Shown here: positions 35,276 to 43,617 of the stretch, piece by piece
Layout of the letters: each line of letters begins with the position of its first letter
Position numbering within the stretch: position 1 is the first letter of the stretch
From: an uncultured Chlorobiaceae bacterium
GTDB lineage: Bacteria; Bacteroidota; Chlorobiia; Chlorobiales; Chlorobiaceae
Assembly (NCBI GenBank): GCA_903940125.1
Contig: CAJAJL010000124.1
Location: forward strand, 1-64,000
Reading direction: 5' to 3'
DNA: 64,000 nt
Position numbers and translations under genes: made by a program
The notes under the pieces: model-generated
What the model was told of the DNA's origin: nothing
The model's input: the letters and a program-made list of their open reading frames with translations, nothing else
Database searches by the model: none

Positions 35276-36499
35276 TTATATCTTTATAAACACTATCAAA
35301 ACAAGAATCATGATGACAATAAATGATAGCAAGATTATTTCAAGTAATTTAATATTTAAATATTCTTTTTTTCCATTATCTTTAATGTTTAATGTTTTTT
35401 TTACTTGGTCCCATGGCAGTAAAACCGATTCACCAAGAATAATTTCATCACCAAACGCCACAATAACTTCTTCGTTTTTTATTATTTTACCATTGACTAT
35501 GCTGCCATTTTTACTTTTATCTTTGAAAATATATTGCGATTCAAACACTTTCAATTCTGCATGAACGCGACTAACTTTACTTTCATTATTGTTTATTGTA
35601 ATATCACATCCAACATCTCTCCCTACAGTCAGAAATAATTGTGTTGGACGAGTTGTATATGAATAATTATTATCAATATTTCCTTTCAGTGCCAGTATAA
35701 ATTCATCGCAATTATTGTAACGTAACTCTTTTTTTTTATTGGTAGCTCGATCAATAACCTTTTGAATTTCATCAGACGCAAATTCATAACTATTTTTTAT
35801 TCTTGGGAGTGGCTCTTGAATAATTTTTTGATAAATTTCATATTCTGATTGATATAATGAGTTATATGGCGGTTTGCCTGAAACTAACTGATATAAAAGG
35901 ACGCCAAGTGAATAAATATCACTTCTAATATCAATAGCATCACCTATAACTTGTTCTGGACTCATATATAAACCTGTTCCAATTTTAGTACCGTATACCG
36001 TATGCAATAGACTATTTCCAGAAAGGATTTTTGCTACTCCAAAATCAAGAATTTTTATATTTTGATCAGTCGTAATAAGAATATTCTGTGGTTTAATATC
36101 TCTATGTACTATACCTAATTTGTGGGCATAAGAAAAAGCACTGAGAATTTGAAGCATGTATTTCTTAGCTTTTTCTTCTGGAATCGGACCTGTCATCCTT
36201 GCAATGTAAACATCAAATGTTTTACCATCAACATACTCTAAAACAAGATATAATGATTTGTCATGTTCGAATGATTCTTTAAACCCTACAATATTATTAT
36301 GTTTTAATGACGACATTGTTCGCGCTTCCTGCTGAAATCGCAACTGCAATTCATCATCACCAGATATTGTTTTTTTTAATTCTTTTATTGCAACTTCAAC
36401 ACCACTCCTTTGATCAATAGCTGAATAAACTATACCCATTCCCCCTTCTCCCAAAACACGTTGTATCTTATAATGGGATACTATTGAACCAATTTGCAT
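35276..36499 (-). CDS. Ser/Thr protein kinase with FHA domain and C-terminal membrane anchor
   Basis: 407 residues. The kinase domain (about 8-275) has GEGGMGIVY, Lys39, VHRDIKPQN (132-140), ILDFGVAKI and MSPEQV. An FHA domain follows at about 290-365 (TVGRDVGCDITINN, SRVHAEL, SKNGSIVNG) with the key Arg and Ser present. A very hydrophobic C-terminus (LLEIILLSFIVIMILVLIVF) forms a tail anchor. First gene of the operon; the FHA domain could bind its own or the partner kinase's phosphorylated activation loop. A TATAAT at 36523-36528 on the minus strand is a possible -10 element. Confidence 0.92.
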   Translation of the reverse strand: MQIGSIVSHYKIQRVLGEGGMGIVYSAIDQRSGVEVAIKELKKTISGDDELQLRFQQEARTMSSLKHNNIVGFKESFEHDKSLYLVLEYVDGKTFDVYIARMTGPIPEEKAKKYMLQILSAFSYAHKLGIVHRDIKPQNILITTDQNIKILDFGVAKILSGNSLLHTVYGTKIGTGLYMSPEQVIGDAIDIRSDIYSLGVLLYQLVSGKPPYNSLYQSEYEIYQKIIQEPLPRIKNSYEFASDEIQKVIDRATNKKKELRYNNCDEFILALKGNIDNNYSYTTRPTQLFLTVGRDVGCDITINNNESKVSRVHAELKVFESQYIFKDKSKNGSIVNGKIIKNEEVIVAFGDEIILGESVLLPWDQVKKTLNIKDNGKKEYLNIKLLEIILLSFIVIMILVLIVFIKI

Positions 36500-36540
36500 T
36501 ATTTACAATTTTGATTTGATACATTATAAATCTCTATAAA

Positions 36541-36575
36541 ATGAATACCCCGCATCACTGAGGCGGGGTATTCAT
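36541..36575 (-). terminator. Strong 13-bp hairpin followed by TTTTAT on the minus strand
   Basis: ATGAATACCCCGC (36541-36553) pairs perfectly with GCGGGGTATTCAT (36563-36575) around a 9-base loop; on the minus strand the stem is followed by TTTTATAG. It would stop transcripts coming from the right just before the kinase operon, insulating it. Such a GC-rich stem stands out in the AT-rich surroundings. Confidence 0.75.
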
Positions 36576-37477
36576 AGTGCAATAAGTATGAATGCAATAT
36601 TGAAGGTATAAGTATTTCATAAATTGAGCACAGCAAAAAAGGCGAAGTGCAGGATGCAAAATATATATCCAATAAAATATACTCAACACGACGAATGATC
36701 GTTTTGATTATTTTAGTTTTTAATCTATGAACTTTTCTGTTTTTATAATATCTATTACACGTTACATGAATTCAATGGATTTTAAAGAGACAAACAGTGC
36801 TTTCTTCCTGAACGATACATAGTGACTCTTAGAAAATGCTACCCAGCATCATAGCAATTAATTAATTCCGCTTATATAAAAAACATAGGGAAATAAATAC
36901 TTCAGAAATTAAAGATTATTTTTCTACTTATAATTCAGGCTATTAAATGGATACCATACATGACTTATAGATTTGCATGTCAAATATTTTAACAGAGAAA
37001 TGACCTTCAAAACGCTAACAGAATCTATGATTGAAATGAAAAATAACTGTATTACTTTTATATTAACTTAACATTAAAAAATACATATTTTCTGCCAATA
37101 ATACAATTATGGTGTAAAATAATCTTTAGATTACAGAGTAATTATTTTTATATAAATATTAGCTTAAAACGTATATTCTGAATTATTATTTCCGCTAAGT
37201 ACTTATTATAGTTATTGTTGACGAGATATGTTACGCACCTTACGGTCACGATTAATCTTAACCCGGCAAGGCCACTATCAACGGAAAATAACGACCACAG
37301 AGACCTTCCACCCAAAAACTAACGTGTAAACGGCAAGAAAAAAACTCGATATTACAGCGATATCACACCGATACTTTATGGGCTTAAAATTATACCTCAA
37401 ATTTTTTCCCTTAAACATATTTATTTGTTGAGTCTATAGAGTATTAAGGCTGTTAAGGTTTATGAAGTGGTTAGGGG
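36576..37477. other. AT-rich stretch without genes
   Basis: About 900 bases with no reading frame that looks coding on either strand. Most is very AT-rich; a less AT-rich patch lies at about 37225-37380 and includes TAAACGGCAAGAAAAAAA (about 37326-37343), a string that also occurs upstream of sod at about 42830. No tRNA fold or integrase fragment was seen. It marks the right edge of the kinase island. Confidence 0.6.
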
Positions 37478-37597
37478 ATGGATCGCACTGTAAAATTTCT
37501 TGAGAGTCTTGGTATCAACAAGGAGCTTGTTAATACGACTGAACGAGATGGTGTTTACATTGTGCCTGGGATTTTTGGGGTATATCTGGAGAAATGA
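37478..37597 (+). CDS. Possible 39-residue protein
   Basis: ATG at 37478, stop TGA at 37595-37597, encoding a peptide that begins MDRTVKFLESLGINKELV and continues with RDGVYIVPGIFGVYLEK. AGGGG lies immediately before the ATG, too close for a good ribosome binding site, and an in-frame TAG precedes it. The composition is protein-like, unlike the noise around it. It could be a genuine small protein or the end of a lost gene. Not recognised. Confidence 0.35.
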   Translation: MDRTVKFLESLGINKELVNTTERDGVYIVPGIFGVYLEK

Positions 37598-37636
37598 AAT
37601 AGTATTTTATCTCAATTCCGCTGATCAGCGATTATG

Positions 37637-38056
37637 TTATTCCGTATCGCTCAGTCGTGCCACGGCTTTGGCATACTCTTCAAAATCCTTAAGGTGTGCC
37701 GTGGCAATAGAAAAAACGATTGCCCAATTGATAGCCTCATAGTTATGGACGGCGAGGTTACGAAATCCAACCGCCTTTTTCATCCGATAAGCCAAATCTG
37801 CGCTGATTATTCCGGCTTCACATAAAATATCGAACGTTTTTCCCATCGTACAAGGTGGAGGAAACTCACTACCTGCAACAAGGTGTGTTCCAATGTCCAC
37901 ACACAGTTGAACAGCACGAGTGAGGTTGTGGGAAAGAATATCCTGAGCATCATAATCGCTGACAAGTGCATCAGCGTTTCTGGGGCATTTTTCTTTAACC
38001 CTCAGGATGGAGCGATGCAAAGACTCAAGTTTCTGATCAATTAAAGACCAATCCAC
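37637..38056 (-). CDS. hepT: HepT-like HEPN ribonuclease toxin (DUF86)
   Basis: 139 residues from a GTG at 38056. The HEPN catalytic motif R-x4-H-x-Y is present as RNLAVHNY (Arg99, His104, Tyr106); Tyr106 corresponds to the residue that MntA-type partners AMPylate. All-helical character and length fit HepT. It overlaps the antitoxin gene by 16 bases. The pair is complete and probably functional. Confidence 0.88.
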   Translation of the reverse strand: MDWSLIDQKLESLHRSILRVKEKCPRNADALVSDYDAQDILSHNLTRAVQLCVDIGTHLVAGSEFPPPCTMGKTFDILCEAGIISADLAYRMKKAVGFRNLAVHNYEAINWAIVFSIATAHLKDFEEYAKAVARLSDTE

Positions 38057-38439
38057 GCCTTCCTCCTTTCCTTCAGAATTCTTCTCTGATAAGGCACAAA
38101 ATCCTCAATGTTATAAAGATGTTTGAGCACCAGCTCAGCAAAAAGCGTATTGCTGCCAACTATTCGCCTTCCTCCGGCGATGATCTGGCCCAGCAGGGGT
38201 TCTCCAACAGTTGACAGATCAATCAAATCAACAGGGCGTCCTGTTACCTCTGCCAGGTCTGAAATCAGGTTGATTGTTTCATGAACGTCAAGCGGATGAT
38301 CGGCACCGACCGCCAGATCAACATCACTTTCATAATGAGCAGTGCCTTTGGCCAGTGAACCAAACAACAGCGCAAGACGAATGGCATTGTGCCGTTCAAG
38401 TACTTCCCTGATCTGCTTGTCGATACTCTCTGTTACCAT
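38041..38439 (-). CDS. mntA: MntA-like minimal nucleotidyltransferase antitoxin
   Basis: 132 residues from the ATG at 38439; an in-frame TTG at 38472 has a GGGGAGG nearby but would add an unusual leader. The nucleotidyltransferase motif is GSLAKGTAHYESDVDLAV, with the G-S-x10-D-x-D pattern intact, followed by VDLIDLS with the third acidic position. In characterised pairs MntA neutralises HepT by adding AMP groups to the HEPN tyrosine. Antitoxin first, then toxin. Confidence 0.88.
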   Translation of the reverse strand: MVTESIDKQIREVLERHNAIRLALLFGSLAKGTAHYESDVDLAVGADHPLDVHETINLISDLAEVTGRPVDLIDLSTVGEPLLGQIIAGGRRIVGSNTLFAELVLKHLYNIEDFVPYQRRILKERRKAWIGL

Positions 38440-38550
38440 GATGCAATATATTGATTTTGCCTCCCCTGCCAAGAGATGATGGGACTTCAGCCATTCTTCC
38501 CCCGGCTTATTCCAGAGTATTCAGATGTATATTCTCCCTCATTACCCGCT

Positions 38551-39801
38551 TCAGTTGGTCTTCTGATCAAGTGAGCTGCTCGTTGCAATCATGGCCGCCT
38601 TGCGTGCAGGATAAAGGCTTACTGCAAGGCAGAGCACAACCCCTGTTATTCCGACAAGAATAAAATCATCGAGGTGCATGCTGACAGGATAGGCTGGAAT
38701 GATGAATGCGCTTTTTGAAGGCAGCTGCACAATACCGTAAAGCTCCTGCAATCTGCAGACGCTCCATGCAATGACTATCCCTGCAGTTGTTCCAACAACC
38801 CCCGTCATTCCGCCCTGAATGATGAATATGGCCATGAACTGCGGCTTTTCCATCCCCATGCATCGCAGATAAAACAACTCGCGCTGTTTATCGATTGCTG
38901 TCATGGCAAGTGCTCCCGTAAGGCTGAGCGCAGCCACAAGAATAATAAGCATCAGGATGCTGAAACTCGCCCATTTCTCAAGCTGCATTACCGTAAAAAT
39001 GTTGCTGTATTTCTCTTCGAGAGTCCTGACTTTCCACTCAGCTTTCATAGGGCTTGCAGCCAGCCATTGCCTGAGGTTGGCTATAAAGGCATCCCGCGGG
39101 TACCCATCCTTCTGGCGGATGTCAATCCCCGAAAATGTTCCACTCCCGAGCAGCAGAATTTTATGGGCAAACAGATCAGACGTAAGAACATACCGGTCGT
39201 CAAAAATCTTCTGCAGAGAAAATACGGAATAAACACTTGTTTCAGGGATACCGAGCATCGGTATCAGGTACGGCTGCGAAAGCGATTCAAGACCCAGAGA
39301 AATCAGCTCAGGACTGAATATTTTAACCTGTTTAAATACATGGAGGTTTGTCCTGTAGGCCAGCATCTCCCCTGCAGCAATGGTTTCGCCTGTAAAATAA
39401 GCCCGCTTCGCATGGGTCTGCAGCATCAGACGGCGGTGAGCCCCTTCGCTGAGTCCTTTAACAACAACCAGTTCGCTTTTCTCCCCGCTGCCCATAATAG
39501 CCTCACCCTCAGCATAGGGTTCAACCCCTCCGACCCCCTCAAGAGCTCTTATAGCATGCAGAAGAGTGTCCGATACCGCTCTTGCCCTGCCGTTCACGGG
39601 CACAAACTGAGCAGGGCTGTCAATGGTGATGAACAGATCGCGGGCCAGTTTTTGAAAACCGTTCAAAACGCTCATAACCACAAGAAGGGTGCTGACGCCG
39701 ATAATGATTCCCGCAAGACTTATAGCCGAAATGACATTGATAACCCTGAACCGTTTTCGGGCAAAACTGAAACGTTGAGCAATCCACAACCCTGTTTTCA
39801 T
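38551..39801 (-). CDS. Lipoprotein-releasing ABC transporter permease, LolC/LolE type
   Basis: 416 residues. An N-terminal helix (FRVINVISAISLAGIIIGVSTLLVVMS) carries the Lol permease signature, then a periplasmic MacB-like domain of about 200 residues, then three C-terminal helices of the FtsX fold (SILMLIILVAALSLTGALAM, GMTGVVGTTAGIVIAWS, ILVGITGVVLCLAVSLYPA). It moves lipoproteins from the inner membrane to LolA together with a LolD ATPase that is not in the window. Confidence 0.9.
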   Translation of the reverse strand: MKTGLWIAQRFSFARKRFRVINVISAISLAGIIIGVSTLLVVMSVLNGFQKLARDLFITIDSPAQFVPVNGRARAVSDTLLHAIRALEGVGGVEPYAEGEAIMGSGEKSELVVVKGLSEGAHRRLMLQTHAKRAYFTGETIAAGEMLAYRTNLHVFKQVKIFSPELISLGLESLSQPYLIPMLGIPETSVYSVFSLQKIFDDRYVLTSDLFAHKILLLGSGTFSGIDIRQKDGYPRDAFIANLRQWLAASPMKAEWKVRTLEEKYSNIFTVMQLEKWASFSILMLIILVAALSLTGALAMTAIDKQRELFYLRCMGMEKPQFMAIFIIQGGMTGVVGTTAGIVIAWSVCRLQELYGIVQLPSKSAFIIPAYPVSMHLDDFILVGITGVVLCLAVSLYPARKAAMIATSSSLDQKTN

Positions 39802-39955
39802 AAAAGCGGAAATAACATTGCAATGACAATGGACGACAAAGATACTGAAAGCATAAAGATAGCTAAGCTAAAACAATTTTTGGCGGCAAGCATCTTTGTT
39901 GCTATGTTTTGTACTTATTATCAGCATCCTGTTATTTTCAGTTTACCAAAGAGTA

Positions 39956-40804
39956 ATGAGCGAAGAAAAAGAATCCCTGCCGTCACCGGAACTTCCTGAA
40001 GGCCGCCCGAATCGCAGCGCTGACGAAATCATGGCCCCCTATGCCCCTGTCGAAACCACAGAGTCCGAGCCCGAACACGGGATGAACTTCATGGGACATC
40101 TCGAGGAGATCCGCTCACGACTGATCAAGTCCGCCGTCGCCCTCGTGCTCGTTACAGGCGTCTGTACAGCCTACTCCGATTTTCTTGTCAACGACGTGCT
40201 TATTGCGCCGCTCACACGGAGCAGTAAAACCCTGGTACTGCAGAACCTTGTCCCATACGGGCAGCTCTCCCTCTACCTGCAGGTCGTTATCTTTTCAGGA
40301 TTCATTATCTCCTTTCCTTTTCTTGCCTGGCAGATCTGGCAGTTTGTCGCCCCGGGCCTGCATGAGAATGAACGCAAGGCAGGGCGATTTTCAATACTCT
40401 TCATCTCCCTCTCCTTTTTTACCGGTATAGGATTCGGCTATTTTGTATTTCTGCCGGTCACCCTCCAGTTCTTCGCCGCATTCGGCACCCCGCTCATCAA
40501 AAACAACATCTCAGTCCAGGACTATGTCAGCTTTTTTATCGGAGCGCTCCTGACCGCAGGACTGGTGTTCGAACTTCCCTTCATCGCCTATATCCTGTCA
40601 AAAATCGGGCTTCTGACACCAGCCTTCATGAGGTTTTACCGCAAACATGCCATTGTTTTTCTCCTTGTCGTGGCCGCAATTGTTACTCCCTCAACCGACG
40701 TGGTCACACAACTCGTCATAGGCCTCCCGATGATCCTGCTCTATGAAATCAGCATCCTCATATCAGCTCATGTCAACCGCAAAAACAACGCACTCAAGCT
40801 ATGA
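39956..40804 (+). CDS. tatC: Sec-independent protein translocase subunit TatC
   Basis: 282 residues from the ATG at 39956 (a TTG at 39896 would add a spurious hydrophobic leader). After a proline- and glutamate-rich extension of about 40 residues the protein enters the TatC fold at MNFMGHLEEIRSRLIKS, the conserved twin-arginine signal binding start, and has six membrane helices; LVFELPFIAYILSKIGLLTP is the characteristic loop between later helices. Translocates folded proteins with TatA, absent here. The stop overlaps the esterase start by 4 bases (ATGA). Confidence 0.94.
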   Translation: MSEEKESLPSPELPEGRPNRSADEIMAPYAPVETTESEPEHGMNFMGHLEEIRSRLIKSAVALVLVTGVCTAYSDFLVNDVLIAPLTRSSKTLVLQNLVPYGQLSLYLQVVIFSGFIISFPFLAWQIWQFVAPGLHENERKAGRFSILFISLSFFTGIGFGYFVFLPVTLQFFAAFGTPLIKNNISVQDYVSFFIGALLTAGLVFELPFIAYILSKIGLLTPAFMRFYRKHAIVFLLVVAAIVTPSTDVVTQLVIGLPMILLYEISILISAHVNRKNNALKL

Positions 40805-41829
40805 GGGAAGAGCACCTGAATAAATACCCTCGCATTACAGAGGTTGTCGTGCCCGGTGTCACCCTCGCAGGAAACCCTCTCGGCGACCCTGCCCGTCGAC
40901 GGGTGCCTGTCTATCTCCCTCCATCCTACGACGATACAAAGCGGTTTCCGGTTATCTACCTCCTTGCAGGATTTGCCTCCACAGGACAAAGCTTTCTGAA
41001 TTACAGCTTCGGGCGTCAAAGCGTCCCTGAAATGGCCGACTCCCTCATAGCAGAAGGCAGAATGCAGGAATCCATCATTGTCCTGCCCGACTGCATGACC
41101 CGCTATGGAGGCTCGCAATATGTCGATTCACCGGCGACCGGCAACTACGAAACCTACCTGGTTGACGAACTGATCCCCTTCATCGACCGGACGCTCTCGA
41201 CCCTTCCACATAAAAAACACAGGGCAATAGCCGGAAAATCATCCGGAGGATTCGGCGCACTCCGCCTGGCAATGAAGCACCCGCATCTGTTTGCGGCGGC
41301 TGCCTGCCATAGCGGCGACATGGGATTCGAGCTCTGCTACAAACCGAATTTTCCGGCGGCGGCCAGAGTTCTGGAACAATACGGAGGAAGCCTTGCCGCA
41401 TTTCTCACCTCATATGAACAGGCGCTGAAAAAACCGGCAAAAGAGTTTGCACTGCTCGACCTCATCGGCATGGCCGCAGCATACTCCCCGCCCCTGGCAG
41501 CAGGCACCCCCGATGCCCTTCTCCTGCCGTTTAATCCCCATACCTGTGAACCCGTTGATGAGGTGTGGCAGCACTGGTTGAGCTTTGACCCTGTAGAGAT
41601 GATCAGGCACAAGGAGTACCGCGAAGCCCTGCGTTCGCTCGATCTTCTTTTCCTGGACTGTGGAACCCTTGACGAGTACAACCTTCAGTTCGGCCACCGG
41701 ATTTTTTCAGCCAGAGCAGCCCGTTACGCCATCGCTCACCGTTACGAAGAGTTCATGGACTCGCACAGCAACACCTCGTATCGCTATGCTCAATCCCTGC
41801 CGGCCCTCTCAGAAGCCATCGCAGGCTGA
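40801..41829 (+). CDS. Putative esterase, S-formylglutathione hydrolase-like alpha/beta hydrolase
   Basis: 342 residues. The nucleophile elbow AGKSSGGFGAL (Ser147) follows a conserved VDELIPFIDRTL helix; RRVPVYLPPSYDD, FPVIYLLAGFAS and IIVLPDCMTRYGG are typical of the esterase D/antigen 85 group, with LFLDCGTLDEYNL supplying the acidic residue. No signal peptide, so cytoplasmic. Coupled to tatC. The 3' end overlaps the convergent coaE gene by 21 bases. Confidence 0.82.
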   Translation: MREEHLNKYPRITEVVVPGVTLAGNPLGDPARRRVPVYLPPSYDDTKRFPVIYLLAGFASTGQSFLNYSFGRQSVPEMADSLIAEGRMQESIIVLPDCMTRYGGSQYVDSPATGNYETYLVDELIPFIDRTLSTLPHKKHRAIAGKSSGGFGALRLAMKHPHLFAAAACHSGDMGFELCYKPNFPAAARVLEQYGGSLAAFLTSYEQALKKPAKEFALLDLIGMAAAYSPPLAAGTPDALLLPFNPHTCEPVDEVWQHWLSFDPVEMIRHKEYREALRSLDLLFLDCGTLDEYNLQFGHRIFSARAARYAIAHRYEEFMDSHSNTSYRYAQSLPALSEAIAG

Positions 41830-42456
41830 AGAAGCTGCAGCAAGCAGCCTCGAATAGAGCGCTTCCGTCGCTATTTTCAGCTCATCCGGAGAGCCGTTGT
41901 TGACAAGCACAAAATCCGCTTTTGCAATCAGCTTTTCCTGAGGCCACTGCCGGGCAAGACGCTGCATAATCTCTTCACGGCTGCCCAGCCCTTTCCGTAC
42001 AGCCCTTTCTATCCGCAGCTCTTCATCAGCCGTCACAACCACCACAACATCAAGCTGCCTGTTGCTGCCCGATTCAAACATTATGGCCGCTTCCTTCACC
42101 ACAATCTTTGAGCCACGCAGTGCAGCATCCTCTGCCGCTTTGGTAAACTCCCTGAATACCTTCGGATGAATAAGCCTGTTCAGCGCTTCAAGTTTTTCAG
42201 GCGACGAAAAAACCACAGAGGCTATTTTTTTTCTGTCCAGTACAATATCTCCATCCCTGTCAAACGAATAGACCGCATCACCGAACAGCGCTCTGATACC
42301 CGCAATCACCTCGGCATCATGAACCTGCAGCTCCTTGGCGACAATGTCTGCCTCAAAAAGAGAGCACCCCATGTCCGCAAGAAAACGGCATACCGTCGAT
42401 TTTCCGCTGCCGAGCCCGCCGGTAACACCCACAAGGAAAGGATAGTGCCTGCTCAT
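41809..42456 (-). CDS. coaE: Dephospho-CoA kinase
   Basis: 215 residues from the ATG at 42456, chosen because it overlaps the upstream lipoprotein stop as ATGA and gives the family length. P-loop GVTGGLGSGKSTV, DMGCSLFEADIVAKE, LNRLIHPKVFREF and the lid region RAVRKGLGSREEIMQRLARQ are conserved. It catalyses the last step of CoA synthesis. The C-terminus overlaps the convergent esterase gene. Confidence 0.93.
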   Translation of the reverse strand: MSRHYPFLVGVTGGLGSGKSTVCRFLADMGCSLFEADIVAKELQVHDAEVIAGIRALFGDAVYSFDRDGDIVLDRKKIASVVFSSPEKLEALNRLIHPKVFREFTKAAEDAALRGSKIVVKEAAIMFESGSNRQLDVVVVVTADEELRIERAVRKGLGSREEIMQRLARQWPQEKLIAKADFVLVNNGSPDELKIATEALYSRLLAAASSACDGF

Positions 42457-42800
42457 TTTACTGAGGCTGATTTTTTGTGCATATTCTCCCTCACCTGCAA
42501 AAGCACTTTTTTCCACAGTTCAGGATTCTCCCTGTACGCCTCACTCTTGCGATGCAGACTCTCACGGGTAAAAGCATAACGCACAAGAAGCTCGTTCAGC
42601 TCCTCGGCATTCACCGGGTTACGCACAACGTTCTCTTTTTCGCCCGGCACACCTGCAAGCAAAAGATAATCACTATAGAATCCCGCAAAACGGATATCAT
42701 CGTTGTCAAGGGTAAACGATTTTTTTTCGCTGCACCCGAAGAGTACAAAACCGAAAACAAGAGAGAAAAATAACGACCGGAAAGAAACTCGCAATGTCAT
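42453..42800 (-). CDS. Small lipoprotein, function unknown
   Basis: 115 residues. Signal sequence with lipobox: SLFFSLVFGFVLFGCSEKKS, Cys near residue 23. The mature region (FTLDNDDIRFAGFYSDYLLL, ELNELLVRYAFTRESLHRKS) is helical and polar, and resembles Chlorobi proteins of unknown role. It overlaps coaE by 4 bases, so both share a promoter in 42801-42960, which is also the divergent promoter of sod. Confidence 0.7.
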   Translation of the reverse strand: MTLRVSFRSLFFSLVFGFVLFGCSEKKSFTLDNDDIRFAGFYSDYLLLAGVPGEKENVVRNPVNAEELNELLVRYAFTRESLHRKSEAYRENPELWKKVLLQVRENMHKKSASVK

Positions 42801-42960
42801 GTACCCGTAAGCTCCTTTATTGATTGTTGATAAACGGCAAGAAAAAAAACTTAATACTCAAATTGTGAACTTAATCGCCAAATTACAAGTTAAAGCAATT
42901 TGAATCATACGTTCGACTCTTTTTCAACTCTCTTTTTCTAACTTTAAACCATTACCCTTT

Positions 42961-43560
42961 ATGACCTACCAGCAGCCAACGCTTTCATATGCAGAAAACG
43001 CACTGGAACCTTTTATTTCCGCTAAAACCATCGGGTTTCACTACGGCAAGCACCATGTTGCCTACATCACCAATTACAACAACCTTATAGCAGGCACTCC
43101 TCTCGAAAACCTGACGATCGAAGAGGTGATTGTCCAGACTGCGGCAGACCCTCAGAAAGTCGGTATTTTTAATAATGGTGCCCAGGCCTGGAACCACTCC
43201 TTTTACTGGAACAGCCTTTCACCGAATGGCGGCGGCGAACCTTCCGGGGAACTTGCAGCAAAAATCACTCAGGATTTCGGAAGTTTCGACAAATTCAAGG
43301 AAGAGCTCAAAAGTGCTGCAGCGACTCAGTTCGGCAGCGGATGGGCATGGCTTGTGCTCGATGGCGGAACGCTGAAAGTTGTAAAAACCGGTAATGCGCA
43401 AACCCCCGCAACCAGCGGCCAGAAACCGATACTGACCATTGACGTCTGGGAACACGCCTACTATCTCGACTACCAGAATCGTCGACCCGATTATGTGGCC
43501 ACAGTCATCGACAACCTCCTGAACTGGGAGTTCGCCGCAAAAAATTTCCATTCTGCATAA
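42961..43560 (+). CDS. sod: Superoxide dismutase, Fe/Mn family
   Basis: 199 residues. Metal ligands appear in TIGFHYGKHHVAYITNYN (first His), AWNHSFYWNSL (second His) and DVWEHAYYLDYQNRRPDYV (Asp and third His). The Fe or Mn choice is not decidable by eye; the GAQAWNHSFYW pattern is frequent in Fe-type enzymes. It would remove superoxide in an anaerobe exposed to oxygen. Own transcription unit ending in the terminator at 43593. Confidence 0.95.
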   Translation: MTYQQPTLSYAENALEPFISAKTIGFHYGKHHVAYITNYNNLIAGTPLENLTIEEVIVQTAADPQKVGIFNNGAQAWNHSFYWNSLSPNGGGEPSGELAAKITQDFGSFDKFKEELKSAAATQFGSGWAWLVLDGGTLKVVKTGNAQTPATSGQKPILTIDVWEHAYYLDYQNRRPDYVATVIDNLLNWEFAAKNFHSA

Positions 43561-43592
43561 CAACCCCGAATCATTGTGTTCTGTTTCTTACA

Positions 43593-43617
43593 AAAGGGCA
43601 TCACAACGGTGCCCTTT
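43593..43617. terminator. Bidirectional terminator between sod and the DUF4292 gene
   Basis: AAAGGGCA (43593-43600) pairs with TGCCCTTT (43610-43617) across a 9-base loop, with A and T runs on either side. The convergent genes end at 43560 and 43617. Confidence 0.75.

Noticed and set aside
29986-36499. Type VI secretion post-translational control locus
   Set aside because: Kinase, phosphatase and FHA proteins suggested it, but there is no tss/hcp/vgrG gene in 64 kb, and a protease is not part of that pathway.
29986-36499. TerY-P triad (vWA, PP2C, kinase)
   Set aside because: No von Willebrand A domain protein is encoded; only the phosphatase/kinase part and a zinc-ribbon-like motif are shared.
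39067-39999. 310-codon plus-strand frame over the Lol permease
   Set aside because: Antisense to a clear LolC/E permease; only its last part lies outside the gene and shows no domain.
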